NCBI RefSeq assembly: GCF_000247815.1
Contig: NC_021676.1
Span: forward strand, 4,183,544 to 4,247,543
DNA: 64,000 nt
DNA from: Ficedula albicollis
Lineage: Eukaryota; Chordata; Aves; Passeriformes; Muscicapidae
Direction of reading: 5' to 3'
Below the pieces are notes generated by a model. It ran no database searches and had not been told where the DNA came from. It was given only the letters and a program-made list of their open reading frames with translations. Numbering within the stretch: position 1 is the stretch's first letter; every line of letters begins with the position of its first letter. Made by a program: the position numbers and the translations under genes. Of the stretch, positions 50,413-62,934 are shown in pieces.

Positions 50413-51699
50413 CAGCAGCAGAATTTGGGGAACACAGGAACTGAGCAATGGGGGGCCCTGGGCACCTCAAGGCTGGAGCTATCATTTTTTATCCTGGATT
50501 TATTTCTACTCCAGCACTGTTTTTTGCAGGAAAGCACCAGCAGAGAGAGCTGTTCTCTCACTTTCCCACCAGCAGCAGTTCTGAATTCTGTCACCTGTGG
50601 AAATGAGGTTTCACACAGGATTTGGTGAATCTCTGACTCCAGCAGCTCCTGCAGGGCTTTGCACGTTTTGTGTCTGAAAACAAGAGGGTGGCAAATGTCC
50701 AGGGTACTCAGCATTTGCTCCAGGACTGAATTAGAACGTGTCTACTCAGATATTTGGAGGTTTTATATACATTCAAAGACAGAAATTCTGCTCCTTGTAA
50801 ACTCAAATAATCCCACCAAGACTGACTTTAACAAATAGATTTTAATGAAGGTAATTTCAGCATGTTTTATGGATTTTGCTTATCTTGACAAATGTCATCC
50901 TTGTGATTATTTTTAAATTTACTTGGGAAGGCCAGGTTAATTTTTAAAAGCATAATTCCAAATTCTGACATCCTTGCAGCTTCTTAGGGCTGGTTTCTGT
51001 GTACCCATCCAAATCTGGATATACTGAGCTGCAGTTCCTTGTCCTCTTTATTACTGTCCTGTTCTGCTTCCTCTTTTTTTTTTTTTTCTTTTGTTGTCCC
51101 AGCAATCCAGCACATCCTTTCCCTCCACCTTGCCCACACTCTGTTTTCTCTTCAGTCTCCCTGCATTTATCTGCACCTTGTTTTTCCCTTTGGACACTCC
51201 TTGTTTCAGGGCTCAGTCTCTCTCTCTCTCTCCCCCAGCCCATCCCTGCCCTCTGTGCCATTTCCCACCCACAAGGAACCTTAATTTTATTTATTCTCTC
51301 ATTCCACTTCCACATCCAGCTCCTTGTTCCCCTCTGCCCTCCCCTTGCCATATTTCCTAATTCATTGAACCCAGAGGGAAGCAGCATCACGCTGGTGCAA
51401 GGTGTGTGGTCCCAGTCCCACAAAACCATGGGGACACAGGCAAGTCCCCCGGGCCAAAGGCTCTCACAAAACCTGCCACAGGTTGTGATAAGCCAAATAT
51501 TGACACCACAGTGGCTGGTGGTGGAGCTGGCAGTGTCTGCACCTTGGGATGAGGTTTCCCTGGCAGTCAGAGGATGGAAATCAGGTCTGTGACACCAAAC
51601 ACATGGATCCCTTCCCAGCCACTGGTGCCTTGGGTTTTAGCTTTTATATTCTTCAGAATCTCTGCTGCTTAGTGTATGACTGTGAAACTTCATATTAGG

Positions 51700-52044
51700 T
51701 GTTAGTAATTTCTCTTCACAGGGTAGTGACAAAAAACTCCTTTCTAGCTGGAGAATCAAGGACAGCTGGTACCCAAAAAGCAGAAACAACAGTGAAGGGA
51801 AGGGGGCAAGGCAGGGGACTGAGACTTCCTAGCCTGGGGCTGTGGTTGGATAATTGACCCCAATGTGTAGATGAACCAAAACTTATAAAAGTGTAAAACT
51901 CATGACCAGAATCCATCTGGGATTTGATTTGGATGTAGCTCTAGCCAGGCTCTTGCACTGCCCAAGGTGAATCCCTTCAATAAATTCCTATTTTATCCCT
52001 TCTGTTCTGCCAAGTCTCTGTTCCAGGTCAGCCTTTCCAGGCAA
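51700..52044 (+). mobile_element. LTR-like segment, probably a solo avian endogenous retrovirus LTR (5' limit uncertain)
   Basis: The segment has the order expected of an LTR: a TATA-like TTATAAAA at 51883-51890, AATAAA at 51979-51984 about 95 bases later, a T/G-rich stretch and an ACA terminus at 52042-52044 (CCAGGCAACA). The wording around TATAAAAGTGTAAAACTC and CACTGCCCAAGGTGAATCCC resembles bird LTRs I have seen, from memory only. No primer-binding site or retroviral gene follows, so it would be a solo LTR. I could not find a convincing target-site duplication or the exact start. Confidence 0.45.
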
Positions 52045-52630
52045 CACCACTTCCTCCCAGTAACCTCATTTGTAGCACAGGGAACAATTCCTGCTGCCTT
52101 TGGGTGGGTTTCCTCAATAACTGGGTGTTTGAACTTGGGCTCTTGGCTCCTGTCCCAGAGCTCCTGGCCCTGCTGAAGGTGTTTGATGGGGCTGTTTGTC
52201 CGTGTCCCTGCAGTCCCTGCATGCCCCAGCTGGGCACCATATGTCACCGTGGTTTCTGTGAAATCCAGCTCTTTGACAAAGATTTTTCTTTCAATTAACT
52301 GGAAATTGTCGGATTTTCAACAGCAGCGTGAGAAGTGTCCACTGGTGGATGAAAGGTGAAGGCTTCAGAGCCATGAGGTAAGGGAGTGGTACAGGGTGAT
52401 GTAAAACGGGCACAACATTTGAGACCCAGCAGTGAAAATTTGTCAGTAGCACGGAATTAGGTACCCACAATGAGTGCCATAATGGATTTTGTGGATTATC
52501 AAATGATTACCTTTGCTCTGCTTCCTCGGAAGACAGAAACAAAATCTTTGTTAACCTTGCTAATTCTACATGCTCTGATTGTTTTATATCCAAATTACAG
52601 TGTCACATTTATTTTCATCTTTCCTGTATG

Positions 52631-52763
52631 GAATCATAGGATCCCAGAATGGTTTGGGTTGGAAAGGACCCTGAAGCCCACCCAGTGCCACCCCTGCCAT
52701 GGGCAGGGACGCCTTCCTCTGTCCCAGATTGCTCCAAGCCCTGTCCAACCTGGCCTTGGACAC
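52631..52763 (-). mobile_element. CR1-type LINE 3' tail, reverse oriented
   Basis: The + strand reads GAATCATAGGATCCCAGAAT, GGTTTGGGTTGGAAAGGACC and CCAACCTGGCCTTGGACAC, the reverse complement of the CR1 3' end. Only about 130 bases remain. Its truncated end has been caught up in the local duplications listed next. Confidence 0.9.
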
Positions 52764-53053
52764 AGAAGTTATTTAGGACATATTCTCCTATTAATTTGGA
52801 GTTGTAAAAGTATGAAAACTATTGGTGACCTGGCCTTGGACACAGAAGTTATTTAGGACATATTCTCCTGTTAATTTGGAGGCGTAAAAGTATGAAAACT
52901 ATTGGTACCCAGTGCCACCCCTGCCATGGGCAGGGACGCCTTCCTCTGTCCCAGATTGCTCCAAGCCCTGTCCAACCTGGCCTTGGACACAGAAGTTATT
53001 TAGGACATATTCTCCTGTTAATTTGGAGGCGTAAAAGTATGAAAACTATTGGT
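52680..53053 (+). repeat. Composite duplication of CR1 end plus flank (147-bp and 79-bp units)
   Basis: A 79-base unit (ACCTGGCCTTGGACACAGAA through CTATTGGT) occurs at 52748-52826, 52828-52906 and 52975-53053. A larger 147-base unit, the CR1 tail plus that 79-mer, occurs at 52680-52826 and 52907-53053. Copies 2 and 3 share TCTCCTGTT and GAGGCG where copy 1 has TCTCCTATT and GAGTTG, so they are more closely related to each other. Confidence 0.95.
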
Positions 53054-56000
53054 ATATGGATGCAGTTTATCTCTGTAGCTTTATAACAATGTAAAATCAG
53101 CATTTTTCCAGTCTTCAGCCACGTTTTTAATTTATTCATTCTGTGTTGTTGTCAGGATGAGGGTATGGATAACAGCAGATACCTGAAGCAATGCTCCATC
53201 ACTTTTATTAAAAAAAAAAGTTTTGATTAAAGTATTTGCAGCATGGAAAGAATAAATTATGCAACTTTTACCTAATTAGTAGTACATATTTATAAGCACA
53301 TTAATAGAAAAGTGCCTACTGCTTCCTGGGATTTTTGCATTAACTTCAGTAAAAATCCACAGTCAGTCATGCCAAGAGTGAATGTTTACTGCTTTAGAAT
53401 GAACACTGCACTATTTTGTCTTAAAAACAAGCAGGCAAATGCCCATGATGCTGATTGCTGACAGGTGAACAAGGGATATATCAAGCACCAGGAGTATATT
53501 TTCATGGAATCTTCAATTGCAGTTATTTAATTTAGGATTGTAGTTCTTGTGTCTGTTTGTATCAAGCCATGTAATTGCATTATACAGATACACGTTCAGA
53601 CACAATTTTTTGCATCCAGAAAGAAAATGTCATTAGGGAAAATAATTTCAGATCACCTCCTTTAGCATGCCTTGCTGGCACATAAGTGGCATTTGGCTGG
53701 TATGGAAAATCTGCTAATTAGGAGAGCAGCATCAAAGTTGGAATTAAAAATCCACCCCCTAGAATGAGTAGCAGGGCTTAAATGATGGAAACTGAACTGC
53801 TGGGGGTTGTCTAGTGTGAAGTCAGTGAATTTATTTTTCATTTCTGTGATAGTTCTATGGAATCTAAAAACTGGTTGGTTTCTTAGAGGAAAAGCTATCA
53901 AGAACTGAGATTTAACTGTGTCTCTCCCTAGTCCTTGATAAATGGGATTATGTGTGGCTTTGAGTGCTCTTCATTTTAGAAGATTTAGTGAACGAGTGGC
54001 TCATGAACAAATGCTCACTGCCCAGGGGAGGCTTCTTGATCTCACAGCTTGTTAAGGAGAAAATGATCTTGGGTTTGAGTGCAGCACCCTGGTATGGACC
54101 TGGAGAACACCAGAACCATAAAATCTCCATGAAATAAGGAACTTGAGCCTTTCAGCCTGTGGCGAGTTTCTCCTTATCCATTCCTGTGCTGTGCCTGTGC
54201 AGTGAATTGCTCCAGGTGGAATCATCCCCAAGTCTTCACTGCAAGAAGGCAAATTCACAACCTGGCCAAGAGTGACCACTGCACCAAAACCCCTGCACAG
54301 TGCAAACCAGCAAAGCAAATTTGGCTACCCCAAATCCCCAACATCAGCTGTTGTGAGAGCTCTGGAAGCCCAGAGCTGGCACAGGTTTGCTCCACACGTC
54401 TGTCAGATCTCAGGGGGGTTTATGATGTCAGTAGAACATGTCATTTAAGTGTTGATTTTTAGGGAGTAAACACTAGAAAGTGAACAGGCTTGCTGCTTGC
54501 AAAGTATGCTTGAATGACAGCTGTTCTGTTTTCCTAAATTTCAGCAAGCAAAGTAGCTTGAAGCGTTCAGGAGCTAAATCTGTCAGCTTTCTGATACAAA
54601 GGAAATTTTTTGGGGTTGGAGCTCTGACAGAAGTGGGGGTGGAAGCACAGTGACAGAACAAAAATCAGAAATAAATACAGCTTTACTTTGCACTTTAATT
54701 TACATTCTTGCCATATTTTAGAGCCCAAGGCAGACACACTTTAGGGCACTGCTAGTGAACAGTATTTCTGACAGGCTGTGGGTGTTTGTGACCTCCCTTC
54801 CTCTGGACATGCAGGGCCAGCCAGAGTCAGGGCAGGACTGGGAGGGTGAGGCTGAGCTGTGCATCCTCAGGGGGACCCAGCCAGACCCTGCACTTGCCAT
54901 GGGTTTATTACACCTGGTAATAAATGATAATCATGACATAACCCCTCACCACTCTCAGTATCTAGTGCATGGTTGGAAATTAATAATGCTTTGGGTATCA
55001 TATCTTTGTTTCTGCAACTGCTGCTGCTGGAGGCTCTCTGTGTGCAGATTCTATTTAAATTCCCTTTTTCTTTTCATGTCTCTGTCAGCATTTGAAGCTG
55101 ACTGATATTTATCCCAGAGTGCTCACTGCTGCCCTGCTTTCCCCAGTGCATACCCCATGGCCTCTTGCTTAATGCTGAGCTGGCAAAGGTGCTGGCAACA
55201 CCAGACACACAGACTTAGGCTGGCTGCTGAACCTAAAGCTTTTGCCATTGTGGTTGAGGTGTTGTTTTTTGTTTGTTTTTTTTTTTTTTTAATTTTCTCT
55301 GCCAAAGGTAAGGGGTATTGCCCCCAAAAACCCTCTCAATGTGGAAGCAGCTACTGAGTTAGCAGAGCTAGGCTGGCAAACTGGGTTTAGTCCTTGGTGA
55401 GCATTCAATGATACGTCCTGGAGGCCTTGAGTGAGTCAAAGAAATAATTTAATTCATAGTTTTCAGTGTATGTCTCCTGCTGGTAGGTTACTCACTTGAA
55501 AAGTGGCCATATTTTACTGTCAGTAGCACTGGAAAAGAAATAGTGCTCGTTTCAGTACAAATGAGAGAGAAGTGTTACCATAAGACAAATTTTTGACGAG
55601 TGTTCTTCTGTTGGTACAGATGGCATCTGTGTATTTTTATCACTATAAATCACTCACAGTTGGAGTCATACTTAGTCCAATATCTTGCTTTATGTTTATT
55701 GACATAATCACAGTTTTAGAGACGATATTAATCACTCAGTTCTTTGGAAACATTTGGATTGGTAGATGAAAAAACATATTTATTTTGAGAAAGCAAATGG
55801 TACAATTAATTTTCGCATATTTGTACATTTGCAAATAATAAACAAACTATATTGCAAAGCAGTGAATTAGTACATGGAAACATTGATTTGTAAGCCTTGT
55901 TTTTCTCCTTCAGCACTGCAGGTGTGTGATAAATCAGGACTTCTACACCAGCAGGAAATACACCAGGGAGAGTTACCTACATTTAAATACAAACTGTATT

Positions 56001-56482
56001 TTTGCAGTTTTCCCCAAAAGTCCCAGCGTGTTGGTAAGATTCCTCAAGAAGTCTTGAATTTGTTTTTTATAATGTTATAATTTTTTTTCCTGCTGACCAC
56101 AGCGGCAGGAGATGGTAATGGTACATGGGAGGGGAGGGTGGGAGGATTACACAAAGGATCAAACCAGATTTTTCCTTCCCTTCTTTTGGGGCAGCTGATC
56201 CTTGTTTGGCTGGGAGCAGAAGCAGAGCACAGGTCACCCCTGGCAGGGTGGGAGCATCTCCTGCACAGCCCAGGAGCTCAGAGGGGAGAGCAGAGCCACG
56301 AGCAGCACTGCTCCCACTGCTGATTTCTCTGACTTGCACCACGACCTCCACATGAAAGTGTGATAATTGATAAAAGATTTGTCTTAATCACAGAAGTATT
56401 GGGGTTTGTTTAAACCAAAATACTATGGTCTGAAGTGAAGCATGAACACTAAAGGAAAACATATGATTAAATCATTCTGTTT
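53054..56482. other. Intergenic DNA
   Basis: AT-rich unique sequence with no supportable gene. The stretches 53430-53740 and 55600-55870 have the composition of possible conserved non-coding DNA (see findings). A T run lies near 55277-55290. Confidence 0.65.
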
Positions 56483-56942
56483 TAAATCCTCCTGTTATGA
56501 ATATTATGTTTTCTCAATAAATTGTATCTACTCCCAGTTTGCAAAACCAGACTTTCCAATAGCCTGATAGGTTTTGCAAAATCAGACTTCCTGCCTTTGT
56601 TCAATCAATGCTGCCTATCTACAAAAACCAGACTTGCCAATTTTTGCTGGTTTTTATCTACCAAGAGCAGATGGTTATCTATGACTGACTATCACCCAGA
56701 GACTTTACAGAATAAATCCTCCTGTTATGAATATTATGTTTTCTCAATAAATTGTATCTACTCCCAGTTTGCAAAACCAGACTTTCCAATAGCCTGATAG
56801 GTTTTGCAAAATCAGACTTCCTGCCTTTGTTCAATCAATGCTGCCTATCTACAAAAACCAGACTTGCCAATTTTTGCTGGTTTTTATCTACCAAGAGCAG
56901 ATGGTTATCTATGACTGACTATCACCCAGAGACTTTACAGAA
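56483..56942 (+). repeat. Perfect or near-perfect tandem duplication, unit 230 bp
   Basis: Copies 56483-56712 and 56713-56942 start TAAATCCTCCTGTTATGAAT and read the same to the end. The two copies give identical translations in the shared frame. Each carries three copies of a CAAAAYCAGACTT-type motif. Confidence 0.97.
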
Positions 56943-57170
56943 GTTTATTCATCACCACTGCTTACCTGGCAAAATTATGACAGCAAAAACCCAAAATTAT
57001 TGATTACAACAAGAGACCATACTACAAAAGAGGCTGCAAACCAAGGTTTGATGGAGCCTGGAGTGGGCAGGGACCCCTCACGTTCCCTGGCGCTGCTTGC
57101 TCTGTCTATATAAAATAAAGCAATCTAAATTTTGCCGAATATCTTTTTGTTTCTCATTTATACCAAAAGG
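56493..57170 (+). mobile_element. Possible LTR-derived segment containing the 230-bp duplication
   Basis: Starting at TGTTATGAATATTATG, the segment has an internal duplication like the enhancer repeats of retroviral U3 regions. It then has a TATA-like CTATATAAAATAAAG near 57105-57119 that also contains AATAAA, and a T-rich stretch. No target-site duplication, primer-binding site or retroviral frame was found. It could equally be unique sequence with a recent duplication. Confidence 0.25.
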
Positions 57171-58890
57171 GACTGGGAATCCCTGCTGGTGATGCTGGAG
57201 ATGTTCCCATCCCAGCAGGAATGAGCTATGGCATCTTGCAGAAGGGTGAAGCTGGCTCCAAGCTCTGCAAACAGTGGGCTGCAGCCTGAGGGAAAACAAG
57301 AAGAATGATTTCTTCATTTTCTCAATGAAAACCATTTTGTTTGTCCCCTGCTTTCCACAGCTGTGTGAGGGAAGCTGGCACTGCAGATGTGAGGTGATGG
57401 CAGCTGGTTGTATAACCCCTGTGACCTGATCAAGACAGACAACTTCTTACAGGTTTTTTCACAATTAATGCAGTTTTCCTCTTCTGAACCCAAATATTAC
57501 CCAGTAGAATTAACTTTGAAAGAATGGTATTCAAATGATGAAATACTTAAATTCAGCTAAGATGTAGCCTGGTAATTTTGCACCAGTAACATTCATTGAA
57601 AACTGTAAGAAAATTTTGTGTTTCTATAGGCAGACACACCCAACCTAACCAGTTTCAAATTTGTACACACTTGCATTAGCAAATTGAAGCTTGCTTTGCT
57701 CAACTGAAGCATGAGTCATAAAGATATCAAAGCAAATAACATCCAAAATTCCACCTGAAGAGTAACACATAATTAAAAAATTGGTTGACTCAAAGGAGCA
57801 GCCGTGTTCAGAAGCAGAATTATCTCCAATGACCTTGTCTCTATCTAAATGTGCCTTCACACAAAAGGGCAGCATTGCTGTCCCTGGGAGCCTCCAAGCA
57901 CCTCAGCACAATTATTCCAAAAAGTCAGGATGGTTTTGGGGTGCAGGAACGGGGGAGGTGGATCTGGGTTTGGTTCTGGTTTCTGCACCACTTTTATCAA
58001 CTCTAGTTTAGTGTTAATGACTCTGGGTGGACCAGGAGGACACGGAATTTTTGTTCCTGGTGTAAAATCTGATCAGAAGCAGTTCCCCATCTTCACTGGA
58101 TCAGTGAAATTTAGTTGCCACTGTAAAGGAGAAGGGAAAAATTCTTCACTTATCTTTTTCTGAGTAATTCCATTAAGTCCAGGGCAGTAACTCTGTATTT
58201 ACTGCCCTGTGACTGAGGTGCCCCCCAAGATCTGAGAACTCTCAGAAAACAACTGGGAGAAGATCACACTCTGGAGGCTATAAGGGGGAGAAAGCAATAT
58301 TGCAGAAAATAATTTGCCTAATCTATTGTATAAATCCATATTCACACATCCCTACATTTCTATTTAGGTATTTACACATCATAGCAAAAGGGACATCAAA
58401 AGTCCCCCAGCTGAAGCTGCTGGATCAGCCTTGCCTGGAGCCTCTGACGTGAGAAGGGATTGTTTACTACAAGGACTTGGAATTCTGCAACACAGTGCAG
58501 GCAGGAGGTAAAGATGGCTTACCTTGGATAACCTAAAATTTATATAAAATTCATAACAGAACCAGAGAGAAAAAATCCTGATCCCATATAAACACATTCT
58601 CCCATCAGCTGAGGATCTTCACTGCATTACCATGATGGGTCTGGCTCACTCAGAGAGAGGGGTTTTGTGTAGGAATGGCTTATAATAATTAATGTACTGA
58701 GGTGTTAATAATGTTTAGAATAAACCCAGATGTACTAAATACACAGTATTAACTATGTTTGTAAACAGAAATTCCTGCCATTAAGAGATAATTGGGTGCC
58801 TTTGTAATTAAGTAACATTCTCTAGTGGAAATTACATGCATTATACTTCCTATATCGAATCAAAAGTCATTAATATTACATACAAGACAA
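57171..58890. other. Intergenic DNA
   Basis: No gene, RNA gene or nameable transposon seen. The open frames here are short and unremarkable. Confidence 0.65.
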
Positions 58891-59023
58891 CCTTCCTTCA
58901 AAGGAACACCAGCCAGCTGTAGAAAACCTTATTTTTTTTTTAAAAATGAGGTCTATAAACCTTCCTTCAAAGGAACACCAGCCAGCTGCAGAAAACCTTA
59001 TTTAAAAAAAAAAAATGAGGTCT

Positions 59024-59024
<1 letters not shown>
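58891..59024 (+). repeat. Tandem duplication, unit 69 bp, abutting a poly-C tract
   Basis: Copies start at 58891 and 58960 with CCTTCCTTCAAAGGAACACC. They differ in the internal A/T run (mostly T in copy 1, mostly A in copy 2). Copy 2 runs directly into the C tract. Confidence 0.95.

Positions 59025-59065
<41 letters not shown>
59025..59065. repeat. Poly-C tract, 41 bases
   Basis: Forty-one uninterrupted C follow GAGGTCTA; the sequence resumes with AGTGGAGTTAC. The reverse strand is a potential G-quadruplex-forming G tract. Confidence 0.95.
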
Positions 59066-62000
59066 AGTGGAGTTACTTTCCTGACTAAAACATTGTGTAG
59101 CTCTGTGAACCTGCAGGGAGCTGGGAAGGAAGAGCTGGAGCTGTAAGAGCTCAGGATTGAGGTATTGAAGTGCAATTCTTTGGGAATTTCCCCATGGGAG
59201 ATTAAATGTCAGACATGTCTGTAATGCCCTTACAATCCCAGTGACCTCAGGAAGGTCTTTACTGCTTCCCTTGTTCCTTCTTCCTCTGGGTCAGAGGTAC
59301 CAGCAGGTGGTAACTCCTTATACAATCTTTCATAATGTCATGATGCAATAGAAAACACAAAACACAGTGGGAACTCCATGCAAAATACAAAATGTAATTA
59401 TTTCTTGCACTTGATTTTAAGTATAGAGCAACACCAAACCAACAAGATCATATTGAATTCACATGTAAAAAACTATTGCTGGAGTTACAAACTGGGAATT
59501 GTCAGATATGAGAGAGCAGAGATTGTTTCCCCACATGTGCAGGAATGCCCTTGGTGAGCTGATAAGGCAGATTGTGAAATTTTCCTATCAAATTTTGTAA
59601 GATTGCTGCTGCAAGACTCCTGCCATCTGCACCTCATTTCAGTGAGAACAGCTATGCTGGTGCTCCTTTGGCCACATCCATTTCATAACTGCAAAATTCA
59701 TCTTTTTGGCTTGGGTTTCACTCAAAATAAAATTTGTAAAGAAAGAAAAATATAAAATGGCAATCTGCACCACCAGCCCCTGCCTGCCTGTCCCTCTGCA
59801 CTTTGGATGCAGTGATTTCCATGTCAACTTCTCCCTCTGTTAATAGGAATGAATATCCAAAAATACCACCAAGTCCCTTTTATCTGAGTTGTGGTGGTGT
59901 ACAGAGAGCAACAGGTTAGACAATGGCATAGAAACAAAAGATAACACAGTACTGAAGCAAGGTTTTATAAATCTGTCTCAGACATCAGATATGAAAGAGG
60001 TATTTAATAGATGGGATTAAAAGTATTTCTAAGTATTGAGATGATTTAAAAATTCTTCTTGATAACTTGCTGACTCGAGTCAGAATGAAGAAACAGAAAT
60101 TTACTGGAATGTATTTACAACTTTTATTGAGAAAATACTTGTTTTGATGCTTGATGTCACAAAAATATAAAATATTTGGTATGAAAAGGTATTACAGCTC
60201 CACTCTTCTGCTTAACTAAAATGTTATTTCTATAAAGATTTTTCTCCCTACAGGTACTAAGACTGTCCTAATTATTTATCTTGACACAGTTTTTAGATCA
60301 AGACCTGTAATAATCTGTTGTTTGCTAGGATTCTAACCAGATTTTACAGTTTCCATTTGTGTACACAGGCTCAGCTGTGTGAAGCTCTGCTGGCAGGTGA
60401 GGACCATGGCTGTTCCTACATCTTCTTTGTGGTTTTTGACAAGTATTATCAAATGCAAATGCCTGACATTAACTAATCTTGGCCTAAATTTCAGCCTGGC
60501 GCCTTGACATCCCTGTTGCTTTGGGGAGAATTTTGTAGTTTTGAATGTCCTTTAACTGGGAATGTTATATATTGGAATATTCTATATTGGCCATCTCAAA
60601 AATGCAACCTGTGTTCTTTTAGCTTCTCTAGCATTAGCTGCTGAAGAAAGGGAATTTATCAGATGGAATAGTTAATCCGGGGACTGGCTCATGTGTTTGA
60701 TAATGCAGCTTGTTCTGCAGTGGCTGTGGACAGGTTGCAGCTTGCCTGTAATTATAGATCATATAAACACATTACAGCAGGAGTTTCTATAGGCACAGTT
60801 CCAGGAACAATCTGGGCTTGTTCTAAATAACAAATATAGCACCAGTGCAAAGTGTGGGAATGGGCACATCCCATCCAGTAAAAATGCTCCTGCTGGTAGG
60901 GCTCCCATTTGGCTGCTCTGCACATGAGAACACAAGAAAAAAAAATCAGTTAATTGGGGAGTGCTAGGAAGCTGTTGGAAGTAATTGTTTTGCCAAATTA
61001 GTAGTCTTGATGATAAGACCAAGTTCACAAGAAAATTCCTCACTGTCACTGTCTGGCACGAATATGTGATATAAAGGGAGGTTAATTGGCAGTTCTTTAA
61101 AATAATTGAAAAAGCATCTTTTTTTTTTTTTGTGGAGGCACCTCCTTGCTAGCAGGCTCTGTTCCTGGGTGAGTCAAGGGAGGGATGGAATGTTTGCAGA
61201 ACATGCAGGAGCATTTTTGGGTGGTTACATGGACCCAGGAGATACCTGTGGCTCCTCGTGACTGCATTCCTTCCCTTCATCCTAGAGGGAATCTTCTGGC
61301 AGGGTGGCTCCAGGAATCCAGGCTGACATTGTATCCCTGCATCCAAAACTGATGATTCCTTCTGATTCTCCTTCTCCACTCCTCTTTTTATTCATATTAA
61401 AAAAAATAAAAAAATGTGGCTGGAACATAACGGGCACCCTCCTTTTCCAAGAACTCTTTGTAACAGCCCAGGAAGGATTTCCCAACCAGCACCAAGCATT
61501 TCACTGGTGGTTTTTGGTGCTTGTTGGAAGTGGCTCACTCAAAACCAAACAGGCAAAACCTCACAACAAAAGAAATTTGCTTCAAATAACCAGCTGTAAG
61601 AATTGCCTAAGCTGTAAGAACTGGGAATGCACAAGGAAAAGGTACAAAACCTGCAGGAGGAACTGAGGGCCATTGACTCATCCTTACTTTTTCACCCTAA
61701 ATATTTCAAAACATCCACCTTTCTGATTTGGTTTTTTGTTTGGTTGGGTTTTTTGGGTTTTCTTGGGTTTTTGGTTTTGTTTTTTTTGTGGGTTTTTTTG
61801 TTTTGATTTTTTGACATTTCTGTCATATTTTCATTGTTTCCATGTTTTCTCCAAAGGCCTGGAGGATAAGGTTTAAAACACCCATTTATTGAATGACAAT
61901 TTATGTATTCTTGTGCTACAGAAGAAAGGAATGGATATATCCAATCCAGTTTCTTATGTGGGAAAAGAAAGTGGTGTAAAAATCAGAGAATAAAAGTCAA

Positions 62001-62934
62001 GAATCTTATTTGGGGTCTGCAGCTGCAATATTATTCATGCCTTGTGATGAATCATTTGCTATCCCTTTACTTGGCCTGGCCACTGTAGCATGGTGCAAAA
62101 TGACAATTTTTCATGAATGTGTCCTGACTAAAAATAAAAATAAAACTATTTCACCTCTTTATAGGGATAAATAGGTCCAGTACAATGGTAGAGGATAGCT
62201 GGTGTTTCATTTGGTCAGTAGGAACCGTGGGATTCTTTGCAAAAATTCTCATTAAAGAATGAAACTTATCAGGACACATTCCAAGAAAATATTTTGGTCA
62301 GTACTGACACACTGGAATGACTTGTCTGTAAGAACTTTTAGAGTTACTGGGCATGGGATCTCAGCTCGTTCTCATAATAACTTGGTGATGATTCTTATCA
62401 TTCTTATGACTATTATTATTTTTTTTATATAGCCGATTAAATGTCATAACACTTGGCAATTAATGTCCTATTTAATTACAATAGGACAGCTGTGAGCTGC
62501 AGTGATGACTGGCCTTTATTTCACTGCCTTTGAAGTTTAACTCCACCCTACAAAGCACCTTATTCCTGAATTATACCCATAATTCTCTCTCTAAAATGCT
62601 TGCACAAGACTCAGCTTTGTTGCCATCGACTCAAAACAACACCAAGGTAACAAACCAAAATTTTCTGGGTCTGAGCCACTGTGAAGTTGCCTTGTCACTT
62701 ATCTTTCCCAATGCACTGGGCTAAGATGACTCTGAAATGCATCTCTGCTCTAGTCTAGAAAGAAAATTGCACAGCTTGGCCCATTCTGTTGTTCTAGTGT
62801 TACCAAACATTTGAATGATTAAAATAAAATTGCATACAAATATTTTATTAAATGTAGCCAGATCACTTATGAGAAAAATAATTTTATTTGGTAAATGTTC
62901 TATACTTTCCTCTCTAAACACCTTTCTGGTGATT
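59066..62934. other. Intergenic DNA
   Basis: AT-rich sequence with no supportable gene. It includes a T run near 61119 and a strongly T/G-rich low-complexity stretch at 61725-61817. Confidence 0.65.
61725..61817 (+). repeat. T/G-rich low-complexity stretch
   Basis: The stretch consists almost wholly of TTTTGG-type blocks (GGTTTTTTGTTTGGTTGGG and similar), with hardly any A or C. Confidence 0.9.

Larger units (their letters stand above)
43558..51699. other. Intergenic DNA downstream of CHM, part 2
   Basis: No gene can be supported. It holds small duplications at 47312 and 50201, an exon-like reverse-strand segment near 48237-48420, and a TGCA-rich stretch at 49183-49340. The pyrimidine-rich zone at 51060-51350 opens a long chance frame. 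The rest is AT-rich unique sequence. Confidence 0.7.

Noticed and set aside
50999..51592. Forward open frame of 197 codons
   Set aside because: It runs through a pyrimidine-rich low-complexity zone (T runs and a CT repeat), giving Phe/Ser/Leu/Pro-rich translation. It has no recognisable domain, and long frames are expected where stop codons are depleted by composition.
52470..53086. Open frames with repeated CHPCHGQGRLPL peptide
   Set aside because: Antisense translation of the duplicated CR1 3' tail.
58825..59088. Forward frame ending in a long Pro run
   Set aside because: It is the translation of the 69-bp duplication and the poly-C tract.
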